From the NCBI RefSeq assembly GCF_041687215.1, contig NZ_JAWLCI010000001.1:219461-283460 (forward strand): a DNA stretch of 64,000 nucleotides. The letters run 5' to 3'. The translations under genes were made by a program, and so were the position numbers. Shown one piece after another: positions 26,801-34,476 of this stretch. Each line of letters begins with the position of its first letter. Position 1 is the first letter of the stretch. Source of the stretch: Mariniphaga sp041687215 (GTDB taxonomy: Bacteria; Bacteroidota; Bacteroidia; Bacteroidales; Prolixibacteraceae). The notes beneath the pieces were generated by a model. The model saw only the letters and a list, made by a program, of their open reading frames with translations, searched no databases and was not told where the DNA came from.

Positions 26801-27146
26801 AAGCGTTGGAAGTGATGCAAGAAAAACCATGCAGGAAATTGACAATTTACTTGAGCAAAACAGAAAACAGCTTATGAATAAAAATGTAAATGCTCAAATG
26901 ATTTCGCGGCAGAACCAAATTACTACCCGCTTGCTCGAGGCAGAAAAGGCTGAAATGGAACGTGAATTTGAAGATGAAAGACAAAGCCGCACAGCAGAAG
27001 ATTTTCACAGCAATCCTGCACAATTTTTTGAATATCAAATCCGAGACAATTCAACTTTGGAATATTTGAACCGCAATTCGCATAAGCTAAATAATTTCTA
27101 TAACAACAAATACAAGCAATATTTGAATAATATGCAAACAGAATAA
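23865..27146 (+). CDS. DUF4175 family large coiled-coil membrane protein
   Basis: Protein of 1093 residues. Two or three membrane helices lie near the N-terminus (about 25-50, 55-85 and 160-180). A beta-rich extracellular-like section follows (about 200-480), then coiled coil to about 1090 with very high Glu/Gln/Asn/Lys content. Toward the C-terminus come repeats of Met and Gln such as QMIEQMKNGNSQNMNQQM. The arrangement matches the DUF4175 family of Bacteroidota; function is unknown and a structural or envelope-associated role is only a guess. It heads a plus-strand operon with the ATPase, ybeY, mnmG, apt and uvrC genes; gaps are 1 bp or overlaps for the first three. Confidence 0.85.
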   Translation: MTENFNILVHKLNSFRIKYYSFKLLKGVILTFFLLLALFTIFSLIEYFVYLPSDIRKILFFGFLVFGGLLTMQFILLPLLKLLHIIKPIDIKTSSQIIQKHFKDIKDKLLNIIELSEINDPVYSNEIVLASIDQKINELSVFNFSQAVQFKNLRLVLSYFLVSLLFTATVFLVNKSVFTTAPQRIIHYNTQFIKPAPFEFQLLNTELKAKKGDSYKIKMEVSGDELPQIAYINIEGNNYLMKSTSAGVFEFEMSSVINPVNFYFTDLKYNSDTYFLQLLPKPGINHFDVTVKPPSYTGLPELVHENTGDLQVPHGTLVKWNFQGIDIDTLYMALSDSVTLGAEKTSSGFQLENQFFKASGYHIYIKNDLTESELAFSYSVDVLPDLYPEIKIVQVQDSMQMTRFFFKGTIGDDYGFSALNFHYNINNNDSAIAIPFVKNMTDQEFYFGFDFAEIAMQSGLVSYYFSVTDNDVLNNYKTTTSDNFIFNLPNREEIAANEKEQFEKLEEMLQESEQLTKEIQDDLENLRLKNMDTNVSDWEKSQMVNQILSKQSELEKLYDRIKQDNEKLNNYLNSFNQQNDEIREKQQQIEELLDEVFTDELKKLLEEFQKLAEEFDNNKLNELTEQMNFTYEDLQKQLDKNLEMLRKMKVEQKFQNVIDDLNKMAEEEEKMAEEVSEKSNYDEIQEQLENHKNELENFQNEINDALRLNEELEKPMNIDDFSEEIEDIEKSMENSQNELQKKNRKKSGSGLKENSEKMKNTAFAMQQMLNSNTMQQNMENIQNLRQILSNLVYLSFEQENVLEGLTEINSIDPAVNELNLKQRRIKDQSRIVKDSLYALAKRTPQINSMVNNELITLELNLDKAMDEMAEGLYPNARASQQFVMTASNNLALMLNEALENLEEQMANAQPGDQQCENPGQGQSGMNMLKQESESIKQQLQQMIEQMKNGNSQNMNQQMGQSLMQHEMMQQMLREIMNNGSVGSDARKTMQEIDNLLEQNRKQLMNKNVNAQMISRQNQITTRLLEAEKAEMEREFEDERQSRTAEDFHSNPAQFFEYQIRDNSTLEYLNRNSHKLNNFYNNKYKQYLNNMQTE

Positions 27147-27147
27147 A

Positions 27148-27555
27148 ATGGATAAAGACCCTAAAATACTGGCTATAAAATCGGATAAAAAAGAATTGGA
27201 GAGGGTTGAAAAATTTCTTCTTCAAATTTTTGAAAATGAGAAACTTCCCAAAGCTTGTTTTAATAAGGTTTACCTATGCATTTCTGAAGCTGTAATCAAT
27301 TCCATTGAACATGGAAACAAAAACGATAAAGACAAACAAGTAGATATTCAGATTAATTGTATGAATGGTAACATTATTATTGAAGTACATGATGAAGGCG
27401 ACGGATTTGATTTTGAACTAATTGAAGATCCAACCTCAAAAAGCAATATTAAAAAGGAATACGGTCGTGGAATTCACATCATGAAATCCCTTTGTAGTGA
27501 AATTGAGTTTCGTAATCAGGGGAAATGTGTAGAGATAAAAATTGATGTAACGTGA
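27148..27555 (+). CDS. Anti-sigma-type ATP-binding protein (HATPase)
   Basis: Protein of 135 residues with a GHKL ATPase fold of the RsbW/SpoIIAB type: NSIEHGNKND (N box), HDEGDGFDF (G1 box) and YGRGIHIMKSL (G2 box). Such proteins bind and phosphorylate an anti-anti-sigma factor or hold a sigma factor. No STAS-domain partner is nearby. It starts 1 bp after the DUF4175 stop and its end overlaps ybeY (GTGA at 27552-27555). Confidence 0.88.
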   Translation: MDKDPKILAIKSDKKELERVEKFLLQIFENEKLPKACFNKVYLCISEAVINSIEHGNKNDKDKQVDIQINCMNGNIIIEVHDEGDGFDFELIEDPTSKSNIKKEYGRGIHIMKSLCSEIEFRNQGKCVEIKIDVT

Positions 27556-27989
27556 GTGAAATATCATTTTTTTTTGAAGAAACCAAGCCCATTAAACTTC
27601 AAAAAAAAGTTCTGAAAAATACTGTTGATTTTTTAATTCAAAATGAAAACAAGCATGCCGGAGAAATTACTGTTGTTTTTTGTTCGGATGATTATTTGTT
27701 AAAAATTAATGAACAATACCTCAATCACAATTATTATACTGATATAGTTACGTTTGACTATGTTGAAAATTCTGTTATTTCGGGCGATTTATTTATAAGT
27801 GTTGACAGGATTATTGAAAATGCCAGTCAGTTAGGTGTTAATTTTGATGAAGAATTATACCGGGTAATTTTTCATGGAATTCTGCATCTTTGCGGGTTTA
27901 AGGATAAAACCAATGCTGAAAAGAGATTGATGAGGGAGAAGGAAGATTTTTATCTGGGAAAAGCAGGTTTTAGAAAGGAGAAGAAATGA
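27552..27989 (+). CDS. ybeY: Endoribonuclease YbeY
   Basis: Protein of 145 residues of the UPF0054/YbeY family, which matures 16S rRNA and acts in ribosome quality control. The start is GTG overlapping the previous stop. Family motifs: NEQYLNHNYYTDIVTFDY, SGDLFISVDRI and the zinc site region HGILHLCGFKDKT. The classical HxxxHxxxxxH motif has two His here but the third is replaced by Lys, as I recall for other Bacteroidota members. Its stop overlaps the mnmG start by 4 bp. Confidence 0.93.
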   Translation: MSEISFFFEETKPIKLQKKVLKNTVDFLIQNENKHAGEITVVFCSDDYLLKINEQYLNHNYYTDIVTFDYVENSVISGDLFISVDRIIENASQLGVNFDEELYRVIFHGILHLCGFKDKTNAEKRLMREKEDFYLGKAGFRKEKK

Positions 27990-29866
27990 TACAAAAATAT
28001 GATGTAATAGTTGTGGGGGGTGGCCACTCAGGATGTGAAGCCGCAGCCGCAGCCGCTAATCTGGGGTCAAAAACCTTGTTGATTACAATGGACATGACCA
28101 AATACGCTCAAATGTCCTGCAATCCGGCAATGGGAGGGATTGCCAAAGGGCAAATTGTACGCGAAATTGATGCTTTGGGAGGTTATTCAGGAATTATTGC
28201 AGATAAAACCACCATTCAGTTCAGAATGCTTAATCTTTCGAAAGGGCCTGCCATGTGGAGTCCCCGTTCTCAAAACGACCGGATGAGGTTTACTGAATTG
28301 TGGCGGGAAACTCTGGAATCAATTGAAAACCTTGATTTGTGGCAAGATGCAGTTACTTCGTTAATTATTGAAGATAATGCAGTGAAAGGTGTGCGAACAA
28401 AAATTGGCGTTGACTTCCTGGGTACTACAGTTATTTTAACCAACGGAACTTTTTTGAATGGATTAATTCATGTTGGTTCTTCTCAAATGCGGGGAGGACG
28501 AATTGGTGAAGCTGCATCATATAATATTACAGAACAATTATTCGATGCCGGGTTCAAAACAGGTCGTCTCAAAACAGGTACTCCGGTTCGTATTGATGGC
28601 CGCACTATTGATTTTTCCAAATTAACCGAGCAAAAAGGCGATGATACACATTTTAAGTTTTCCTATTTACCAGGAATAAAATCGAATCTACAGCAACGTT
28701 CATGCTGGATTACACATACTAACCCGGAAGTACACAGTGAATTGGAGTTAGGATTTGATTTTTCACCTATGTTCGACGGGACCATTCAGAGTACTGGTCC
28801 ACGCTATTGTCCCAGCATCGAGTCCAAATTGGTAACTTTCTCCGAAAAACAACAGCATCAGCTTTTTTTGGAACCTGAAGGTGAAACTACAGTGGAATAC
28901 TATTTAAATGGTTTTTCATCTTCTCTACCCTGGCAGGTCCAGTACAGAGCCATGCAAAAAATCCCTGGGTTAGAGAATGCAAAAATCTTTCGTCCTGGTT
29001 ATGCAATTGAATACGATTATTTTGAGCCAACGCAACTTTATCATACCCTTGAAACAAAATTGATAAAGAATCTTTTTTTTGCGGGACAAATTAACGGGAC
29101 CACCGGATATGAAGAAGCCGGTGCTCAGGGAATCATGGCTGGTATAAATGCTCATTTACGAAGTCATTCTCCCGAAAAGGATTTTATATTGAAAAGGGAT
29201 GAAGCGTACATTGGTGTTTTAATTGACGATTTGGTTACGAAAGGAGTTGATGAACCTTACCGGATGTTTACAAGTCGTGCTGAATTTCGAATATTACTCA
29301 GGCAGGATAATGCTGATATTCGCCTGACCGAAAAATCGTATAATTTAGGCCTTGCTTCTCCAGAACGTAAAAAATTGCTGGACGAAAAAAACAAACTTAT
29401 TTCTGATATAATTCAATATTCCAAAAAATTTAGTATTAAGCCACACTTTGTAAATCAGCTACTTACGAGCAAAGGAACATCAGAATTAAAGCAAGGAGTG
29501 AAATTATTTGACCTGATTTTACGCCCTCAGATTTCGATATTTGATTTAATTGAAGTCATCACCCCGTTTAATTCGTTTCTCCAAAGGGTTCCGGAAGAAA
29601 GAAAAACAGAAATTATGCAGGGAGCTGAAATTTTTATCAAGTACGAAGGATACATCAATCGTGAAAAAGTTTTGGCTGAAAAACTCGATAAATTGGAACA
29701 CATTAACATCGAGAATAAATTTAATTATGGTCAATTGAATTCATTGTCAACCGAAGCTCGTCAAAAGCTGGAAAAAATCAATCCAAAAACCATAGGACAG
29801 GCAAAAAGGATTTCTGGAGTTTCTCCTTCTGATATAAATGTTTTGTTAATTTTGCTGGGCAGATAA
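27986..29866 (+). CDS. mnmG: tRNA uridine 5-carboxymethylaminomethyl modification enzyme MnmG
   Basis: Protein of 626 residues, the usual length. It modifies the wobble uridine of tRNAs together with MnmE. Signatures: FAD dinucleotide fold VVGGGHSGCEAAAAAANLG, SCNPAMGGIAKGQIVREID, GTFLNGLIHVG, and EEAGAQGIMAGINAH. The C-terminal domain is complete. mnmG is frequently close to the replication origin, and a perfect parS-like site lies 5 bp after this gene's stop. Confidence 0.98.
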   Translation: MIQKYDVIVVGGGHSGCEAAAAAANLGSKTLLITMDMTKYAQMSCNPAMGGIAKGQIVREIDALGGYSGIIADKTTIQFRMLNLSKGPAMWSPRSQNDRMRFTELWRETLESIENLDLWQDAVTSLIIEDNAVKGVRTKIGVDFLGTTVILTNGTFLNGLIHVGSSQMRGGRIGEAASYNITEQLFDAGFKTGRLKTGTPVRIDGRTIDFSKLTEQKGDDTHFKFSYLPGIKSNLQQRSCWITHTNPEVHSELELGFDFSPMFDGTIQSTGPRYCPSIESKLVTFSEKQQHQLFLEPEGETTVEYYLNGFSSSLPWQVQYRAMQKIPGLENAKIFRPGYAIEYDYFEPTQLYHTLETKLIKNLFFAGQINGTTGYEEAGAQGIMAGINAHLRSHSPEKDFILKRDEAYIGVLIDDLVTKGVDEPYRMFTSRAEFRILLRQDNADIRLTEKSYNLGLASPERKKLLDEKNKLISDIIQYSKKFSIKPHFVNQLLTSKGTSELKQGVKLFDLILRPQISIFDLIEVITPFNSFLQRVPEERKTEIMQGAEIFIKYEGYINREKVLAEKLDKLEHINIENKFNYGQLNSLSTEARQKLEKINPKTIGQAKRISGVSPSDINVLLILLGR

Positions 29867-29871
29867 TATAA

Positions 29872-29887
29872 TGTTTCACGTGGAACA
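29872..29887. promoter_or_regulatory. parS centromere-like site (ParB binding)
   Basis: TGTTTCACGTGGAACA, identical on the opposite strand to the TGTTCCACGTGAAACA form, matching the bacterial parS consensus TGTTNCACGTGNAACA at every defined position. It lies between mnmG and apt. In many bacteria parS sites cluster near oriC and seed ParB-DNA complexes for chromosome segregation. Confidence 0.85.
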
Positions 29888-29899
29888 AAAACCAAATTA

Positions 29900-30421
29900 A
29901 TGATGGATTTAAAAAGTAAAATCAGGGAGATTCCTGATTTTCCAACCAAGGGAATAAGTTTTAAAGACATTACAACCCTTTTAAAAGAAAAGGATGCTTT
30001 TAGATTTGTGATAAATAAAATTATTTCTGAATTTAAAGAAAAAAACATTTCAAAAGTTTTGGGAATTGAATCGCGGGGATTTATTATGGGTGGTGCGTTG
30101 GCCCACCAATTAAATGCGGGATTTGTTCCGGTAAGAAAAAAGGGAAAACTTCCTGCAGAAAAAATCTCAGAAACGTACCAGTTGGAATACGGAATGGACA
30201 CCATTGAGATGCACAAAGATGCACTGAAGGAAGATGATGTAGTTTTAATTCATGATGATTTGCTGGCAACAGGCGGAACAGCTAATGCAGTTTACAATAT
30301 GGTAAAACGAGTTGGTGTGAAAAACGTCTATTTTAGCTTTATTTGCGATCTCGAATTTATTCAGACTCCGCAAAAAAAAGTAATCCAAAATTTAAATCCT
30401 CACATTTTGGTTAAATATTAG
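29900..30421 (+). CDS. apt: Adenine phosphoribosyltransferase
   Basis: Protein of 173 residues that makes AMP from adenine and PRPP (purine salvage). Typical features: REIPDFPTKGISFKDITTLL at the N-terminus, GIESRGFIMGGALAHQL, RKKGKLPAE, and the PRPP motif VVLIHDDLLATGGTANAV. A second ATG is 1 codon downstream. It sits between mnmG and uvrC in a likely operon; the parS site separates it from mnmG. Confidence 0.97.
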   Translation: MMDLKSKIREIPDFPTKGISFKDITTLLKEKDAFRFVINKIISEFKEKNISKVLGIESRGFIMGGALAHQLNAGFVPVRKKGKLPAEKISETYQLEYGMDTIEMHKDALKEDDVVLIHDDLLATGGTANAVYNMVKRVGVKNVYFSFICDLEFIQTPQKKVIQNLNPHILVKY

Positions 30422-30426
30422 GTTTT

Positions 30427-32247
30427 GTGAAATACCAATCAAAAAATGGTGATATTGATTATTTGAAAAACCTGATTTCCGTGCTTCCCTGGAAACCGGG
30501 TATTTATCAGTTTTACGATAATACTGGCAATATTATTTATATAGGAAAGGCTAAAAACCTGAAAAAACGTGTTTCCAGCTATTTTACGAAGCAACATGAC
30601 AGCAGAAAAACAGCTCTGCTCGTCAGAAATATTGCCGACATTAAACACATGGTAGTTGAATCGGAACAAGATGCACTGCTGTTGGAGAATAACCTGATAA
30701 AAAAATACCAGCCGCGATATAATATTCGGTTAAAAGATGATAAAAGTTACCCCTGGATTTGTATTAAAAACGAGCCTTTTCCCAGAGTTTTTAAAACAAG
30801 AAATTTAATCAGGGACGGTTCTAAATATTTTGGGCCATATACTTCCATTTACACTGTGCGGACACTGCTCGAATTGTATAAAACTGAATATAAATTGCGC
30901 ACCTGCAACTACCAGCTAACTGATGAGAATATTAAATCAGGAAAATATAAAGTTTGTTTAGAGTACCATATTGGAAACTGCGAAGGACCATGTGAAGGGC
31001 TGGTTTCTGCTGAAAAATACAACCAGGGAATCGAAGATATAACTGGAATTTTGAAGGGTAATATTTCTGGTGTAATTAAACATCTGGAACTTCGTATGGC
31101 AGATATGGCAAGCCAAATGAATTTTGAGGAAGCGCAAAGGCTAAAAGAAAAATACGATTCGTTAAAACGCTACCAAAGCAAATCAACAATTGTTTCCCCA
31201 ACTATTACTGATGTTGATGTCTTTACTATAGAACAGGATCCAAAATTTGCTTATATAAATTATCTTAAAGTAATTAAAGGTGCTATTATTCAAACTTTTA
31301 CACTCGAAATAAAGAAGAGTCTGGATGAATCAGCAGAAGAATTATTGCTTGCCGGAATTGTGGATATCCGGCAAAAAATATATAGCAATGCAAAAGAAAT
31401 TCTGGTTCCTTTCAAAATAAAAACTCAATTAAAGGACGTAACATTTAAAATTCCTTTGAGAGGTGATAAGAAAAAATTACTCGATTTATCACACCGAAAT
31501 GCAAAATACTTCCGATTGGAAAAAGAAAAACAAACGGTTTTAAAAAATCCAAAAATACGTGATGAACGCATCTTAAAAACCATTCAAAAAGATTTACAAT
31601 TGTCTGAATTACCGGTAAAAATTGAATGTTTCGATAATAGCAACCTGCAAGGTTCAAATCCGGTCGCGGCCTGTGTGGTTTTTAAAAATGCCAAACCCCT
31701 CAAAAAGGAATATCGTCATTACAACATTAAAACAGTTGAAGGCCCAAACGATTTTGCATCAATGGAAGAGGTCGTTTATCGCCGGTACAAAAGATTAACA
31801 GAAGAAAACAAGGAATTACCAGAACTTATTGTAATTGATGGGGGAAAGGGGCAACTTTCATCTGCCGTTTCTGCATTGGAAAAACTGAATCTACGAGGAA
31901 AAATTGCAATAATTGGAATTGCCAAACGGCTTGAGGAAATCTATTTTCCGGACGATTCAGTTCCCTTGTATATCAATAAAAATTCCGAAACGCTGAAAAT
32001 CATTCAACAATTGCGGGACGAGGCGCATCGGTTTGGCATCAATTTCCATAGAAATAAACGGTCAAAAAATATTTCAACTTCTGAATTGAATCAAATAAAA
32101 GGAATAGGAGAAAAAACGGCCAAAAAATTATTGATTGATTTTAAATCAGTAAAAAACATTAAAGATGCTGATAAAAATCTGATTATTAATTCAATAGGAC
32201 CCTCCAAAGCAGAAATAGTTTACAACTATTTTCATCAAAATAATTAG
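30427..32247 (+). CDS. uvrC: Excinuclease ABC subunit C
   Basis: Protein of 606 residues starting at GTG 30427, 5 bp after apt. UvrC makes the dual incisions of nucleotide excision repair. Domains in order: GIY-YIG nuclease (PGIYQFYDNTG, IIYIGKAKNLKKR), UVR motif near 205-240 (NFEEAQRLKEKYDSL), RNase H-like C-nuclease (ECFDNSNLQGSNPVAACVVF, VIDGGKGQLSSA), and tandem helix-hairpin-helix (IKGIGEKTAKKLL). Its last 4 bp overlap the convergent rsgA gene. Confidence 0.97.
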   Translation: MKYQSKNGDIDYLKNLISVLPWKPGIYQFYDNTGNIIYIGKAKNLKKRVSSYFTKQHDSRKTALLVRNIADIKHMVVESEQDALLLENNLIKKYQPRYNIRLKDDKSYPWICIKNEPFPRVFKTRNLIRDGSKYFGPYTSIYTVRTLLELYKTEYKLRTCNYQLTDENIKSGKYKVCLEYHIGNCEGPCEGLVSAEKYNQGIEDITGILKGNISGVIKHLELRMADMASQMNFEEAQRLKEKYDSLKRYQSKSTIVSPTITDVDVFTIEQDPKFAYINYLKVIKGAIIQTFTLEIKKSLDESAEELLLAGIVDIRQKIYSNAKEILVPFKIKTQLKDVTFKIPLRGDKKKLLDLSHRNAKYFRLEKEKQTVLKNPKIRDERILKTIQKDLQLSELPVKIECFDNSNLQGSNPVAACVVFKNAKPLKKEYRHYNIKTVEGPNDFASMEEVVYRRYKRLTEENKELPELIVIDGGKGQLSSAVSALEKLNLRGKIAIIGIAKRLEEIYFPDDSVPLYINKNSETLKIIQQLRDEAHRFGINFHRNKRSKNISTSELNQIKGIGEKTAKKLLIDFKSVKNIKDADKNLIINSIGPSKAEIVYNYFHQNN

Positions 32248-33194
32248 TGTGGTTTCCTGTATTTGTCTTCGCCCTCGAGCAGTCCCAAATAGCTGATGTA
32301 ACGGCTTTGTGCAACATCTCCAGCTTCAACAGCTTCTTTAACAGCACATCCGGGTTCGTGTGTATGTGAACAGTTATTGTACTGACAGTTTTTAGAAATA
32401 TTAAAAATTTCAGGGAAATAATGCGAAATTTCCCAGGCTTCCATATCCAGCATTCCGAAACCTTTAATTCCCGGAGTATCAATAATATAACCTCCAGAAG
32501 AAAGTTTGTACATGGCAGAAAATGCGGTGGTGTGTTTACCGGTTTTGTGCATCTCCGAAATTTTTGAAATTTTCAGATTTAATCCTGGCTGAATGAGGTT
32601 AATGAGCGTAGACTTCCCCACCCCGCTGTGCCCGTTAATAACATTTGTTTTTCCCGCCAGTTTTGCCTTCAACTCATTAATTCCCAGGATTTTTGTTGCT
32701 GATGTAACCAGGCAGGAATATCCGATTTTTGAATAAACAGCAATTAGTTGGTTCATCCTGCTTGTTTCCTCTTTTGTATAAAGGTCAGTTTTGTTGAAAA
32801 CAATTAGCACCGGAATTCGGTAAGCCTCAGCAGATGCCAAATAGCGGTCGATGAAAGTGGTGGTGGTAACTGGCCATGCAACTGTTGCAACCAAAACGGC
32901 CTGATCTATATTGGCTGCAATAATGTGCGATTGTTTGGAAAGATTGGGCGATCGTCTAACGATATAATTTTTTCGGTCTTGAATTGAAGTTATCCACCCT
33001 GTTTTATTGGTTGTTTTGGATTTTAAATCATTCTGAACTGTGAAATTCACGCGGTCTCCAACTGCAACAGGATTGGTACTTTTAATATCTTTAATTCGAA
33101 AGTTACCCTTGACTTTACATTCGAAATATTCGCCGTTTTCATCTTCAACAGCGTACCAGCTTCCTGTAGTTTTTATAACCAAACCTTGTTTCAA
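32244..33194 (-). CDS. rsgA: Small ribosomal subunit biogenesis GTPase RsgA
   Basis: Protein of 316 residues, circularly permuted GTPase needed for late 30S assembly. OB-fold at the start (GLVIKTTGSWYAV), G4 FNKTDL, P-loop GHSGVGKSTLINLI, G3 DTPGIKGF, and the C-terminal zinc motif NCQYNNCSHTHEPGCAV. A TTG codon at 33194 is the only start giving the full OB domain. Tail-to-tail overlap of 4 bp with uvrC. Confidence 0.96.
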   Translation of the reverse strand: MKQGLVIKTTGSWYAVEDENGEYFECKVKGNFRIKDIKSTNPVAVGDRVNFTVQNDLKSKTTNKTGWITSIQDRKNYIVRRSPNLSKQSHIIAANIDQAVLVATVAWPVTTTTFIDRYLASAEAYRIPVLIVFNKTDLYTKEETSRMNQLIAVYSKIGYSCLVTSATKILGINELKAKLAGKTNVINGHSGVGKSTLINLIQPGLNLKISKISEMHKTGKHTTAFSAMYKLSSGGYIIDTPGIKGFGMLDMEAWEISHYFPEIFNISKNCQYNNCSHTHEPGCAVKEAVEAGDVAQSRYISYLGLLEGEDKYRKPH

Positions 33195-33271
33195 ATCAGA
33201 AAATTTTCTTCAAAAATAAGGATTTGCAATTAAACTGAACTAATTGTGTGAATACGTTCTGATTTAAATGC

Positions 33272-33287
33272 TTTTCCACGTGGAACA
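33272..33287. promoter_or_regulatory. parS-like site, one mismatch
   Basis: TTTTCCACGTGGAACA differs from the consensus TGTTNCACGTGNAACA only at position 2. It lies in the gap between rsgA and tdh. Its centre is exactly 3400 bp from the site at 29872. Confidence 0.65.
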
Positions 33288-33295
33288 TGAAATTT

Positions 33296-34324
33296 TTACT
33301 GCCAGTCCAGAATTATTTTACCGCAGTTTCCTTCTTCCATAATATCAAATGCTTTTTGAAAATCATCAGCAGGGAAGCGGTGGGTGATTACGGGCGTAAT
33401 ATCGAGACCTGAAGTGAGCATCATTTCCATGTGGTACCAGGTTTCGTACATTTCACGGCCATAAATTCCTTTTAAGGTCAATCCTTTGAAAATAATATTA
33501 TTCCAATTGATTTGTGTTTTTTGCGGAAGAATACCCAGCAGGCTGATTTTTCCACCGTTGTACATGTGGTTTACCATGTCGTTAAAAGCGGCAGGCGAAC
33601 CCGAACATTCCAAACCAATATCGAAACCGGCCACCATATTGTGCCTGTGCATGGCCTCTTTAATGCTTTCTTTGGTCGGATCGATAACTCGCGTAGCTCC
33701 CATTTTACGGGCCAGCGCACGACGGAAAGGACTGAGATCGGTGCCAATTACGTTCCGGGCTCCGGCAAACCTACAGATGGCAGCGGCCATAGCGCCAATG
33801 GGTCCGCCGATTCCTGTAATTAAAACGTCTTCGCCTAAAAGGGGAAATGATAGTGCTGTGTGCGTGGCATTTCCCAACGGGTCCATGATGGACATAATTT
33901 CGTCGGGAATGCTGACATCCACATGCAATACATTTTTAGCCGGAACAGAAATGTATTCGGCAAATCCACCGTCACGATGAACGCCAATGCCAATGGTGTT
34001 GTCGCAGATGTGTTGCCTGCCACGCCTGCAATTCCGGCAAAATCCGCACGAAATGTGGCCTTCAACAGTAACCCGTTCTCCTACCTGAACCCGGTCCACT
34101 TCTGAGCCAACTTCCACAACAGTACCCATGTATTCGTGCCCAATGGTTACCGGAGGTTTGATGGTTTGCTGTGCCCATTCGTCCCATTTGTAAATGTGTA
34201 AATCGGTACCGCAAATGGCTGCTTTTTTTATTTTAATCAGAACATCGTTTGGTCCAACTTTTGGCATGGGAACATCTTCCATCCAAATCCCTTTTTCTGC
34301 TTTGCTTTTTACCAGTGCTTTCAC
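33296..34324 (-). CDS. tdh: L-threonine 3-dehydrogenase
   Basis: Zinc-dependent medium-chain dehydrogenase that oxidises L-threonine to 2-amino-3-ketobutyrate with NAD+. GTG at 34324 is chosen because it gives the 342-residue family length and the start VKALVKSKAEKGIWMEDVP; the longer ATG frame to 34375 adds a non-homologous 17 residues. Features: catalytic zinc ligands in CGTDLHIY and GHEYMG, structural zinc in CGFCRNCRRGRQHIC, NAD motif VLITGIGGPIGAMA, and LECSGSP. The usual partner kbl is not adjacent. Confidence 0.92.
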   Translation of the reverse strand: MKALVKSKAEKGIWMEDVPMPKVGPNDVLIKIKKAAICGTDLHIYKWDEWAQQTIKPPVTIGHEYMGTVVEVGSEVDRVQVGERVTVEGHISCGFCRNCRRGRQHICDNTIGIGVHRDGGFAEYISVPAKNVLHVDVSIPDEIMSIMDPLGNATHTALSFPLLGEDVLITGIGGPIGAMAAAICRFAGARNVIGTDLSPFRRALARKMGATRVIDPTKESIKEAMHRHNMVAGFDIGLECSGSPAAFNDMVNHMYNGGKISLLGILPQKTQINWNNIIFKGLTLKGIYGREMYETWYHMEMMLTSGLDITPVITHRFPADDFQKAFDIMEEGNCGKIILDWQ

Positions 34325-34476
34325 GTTTGTAAATGCTTTATTAGGTGAATATATATCAATAAAATCTGAACGCAATTTAAAACAAAATAAATAGGGAAAG
34401 AATAACGAAAATCAGGAAAGATGCAATAATAGAATTAGCAGTGATTTGCTAAAAATTGAATATTAATTTCTTAAAA

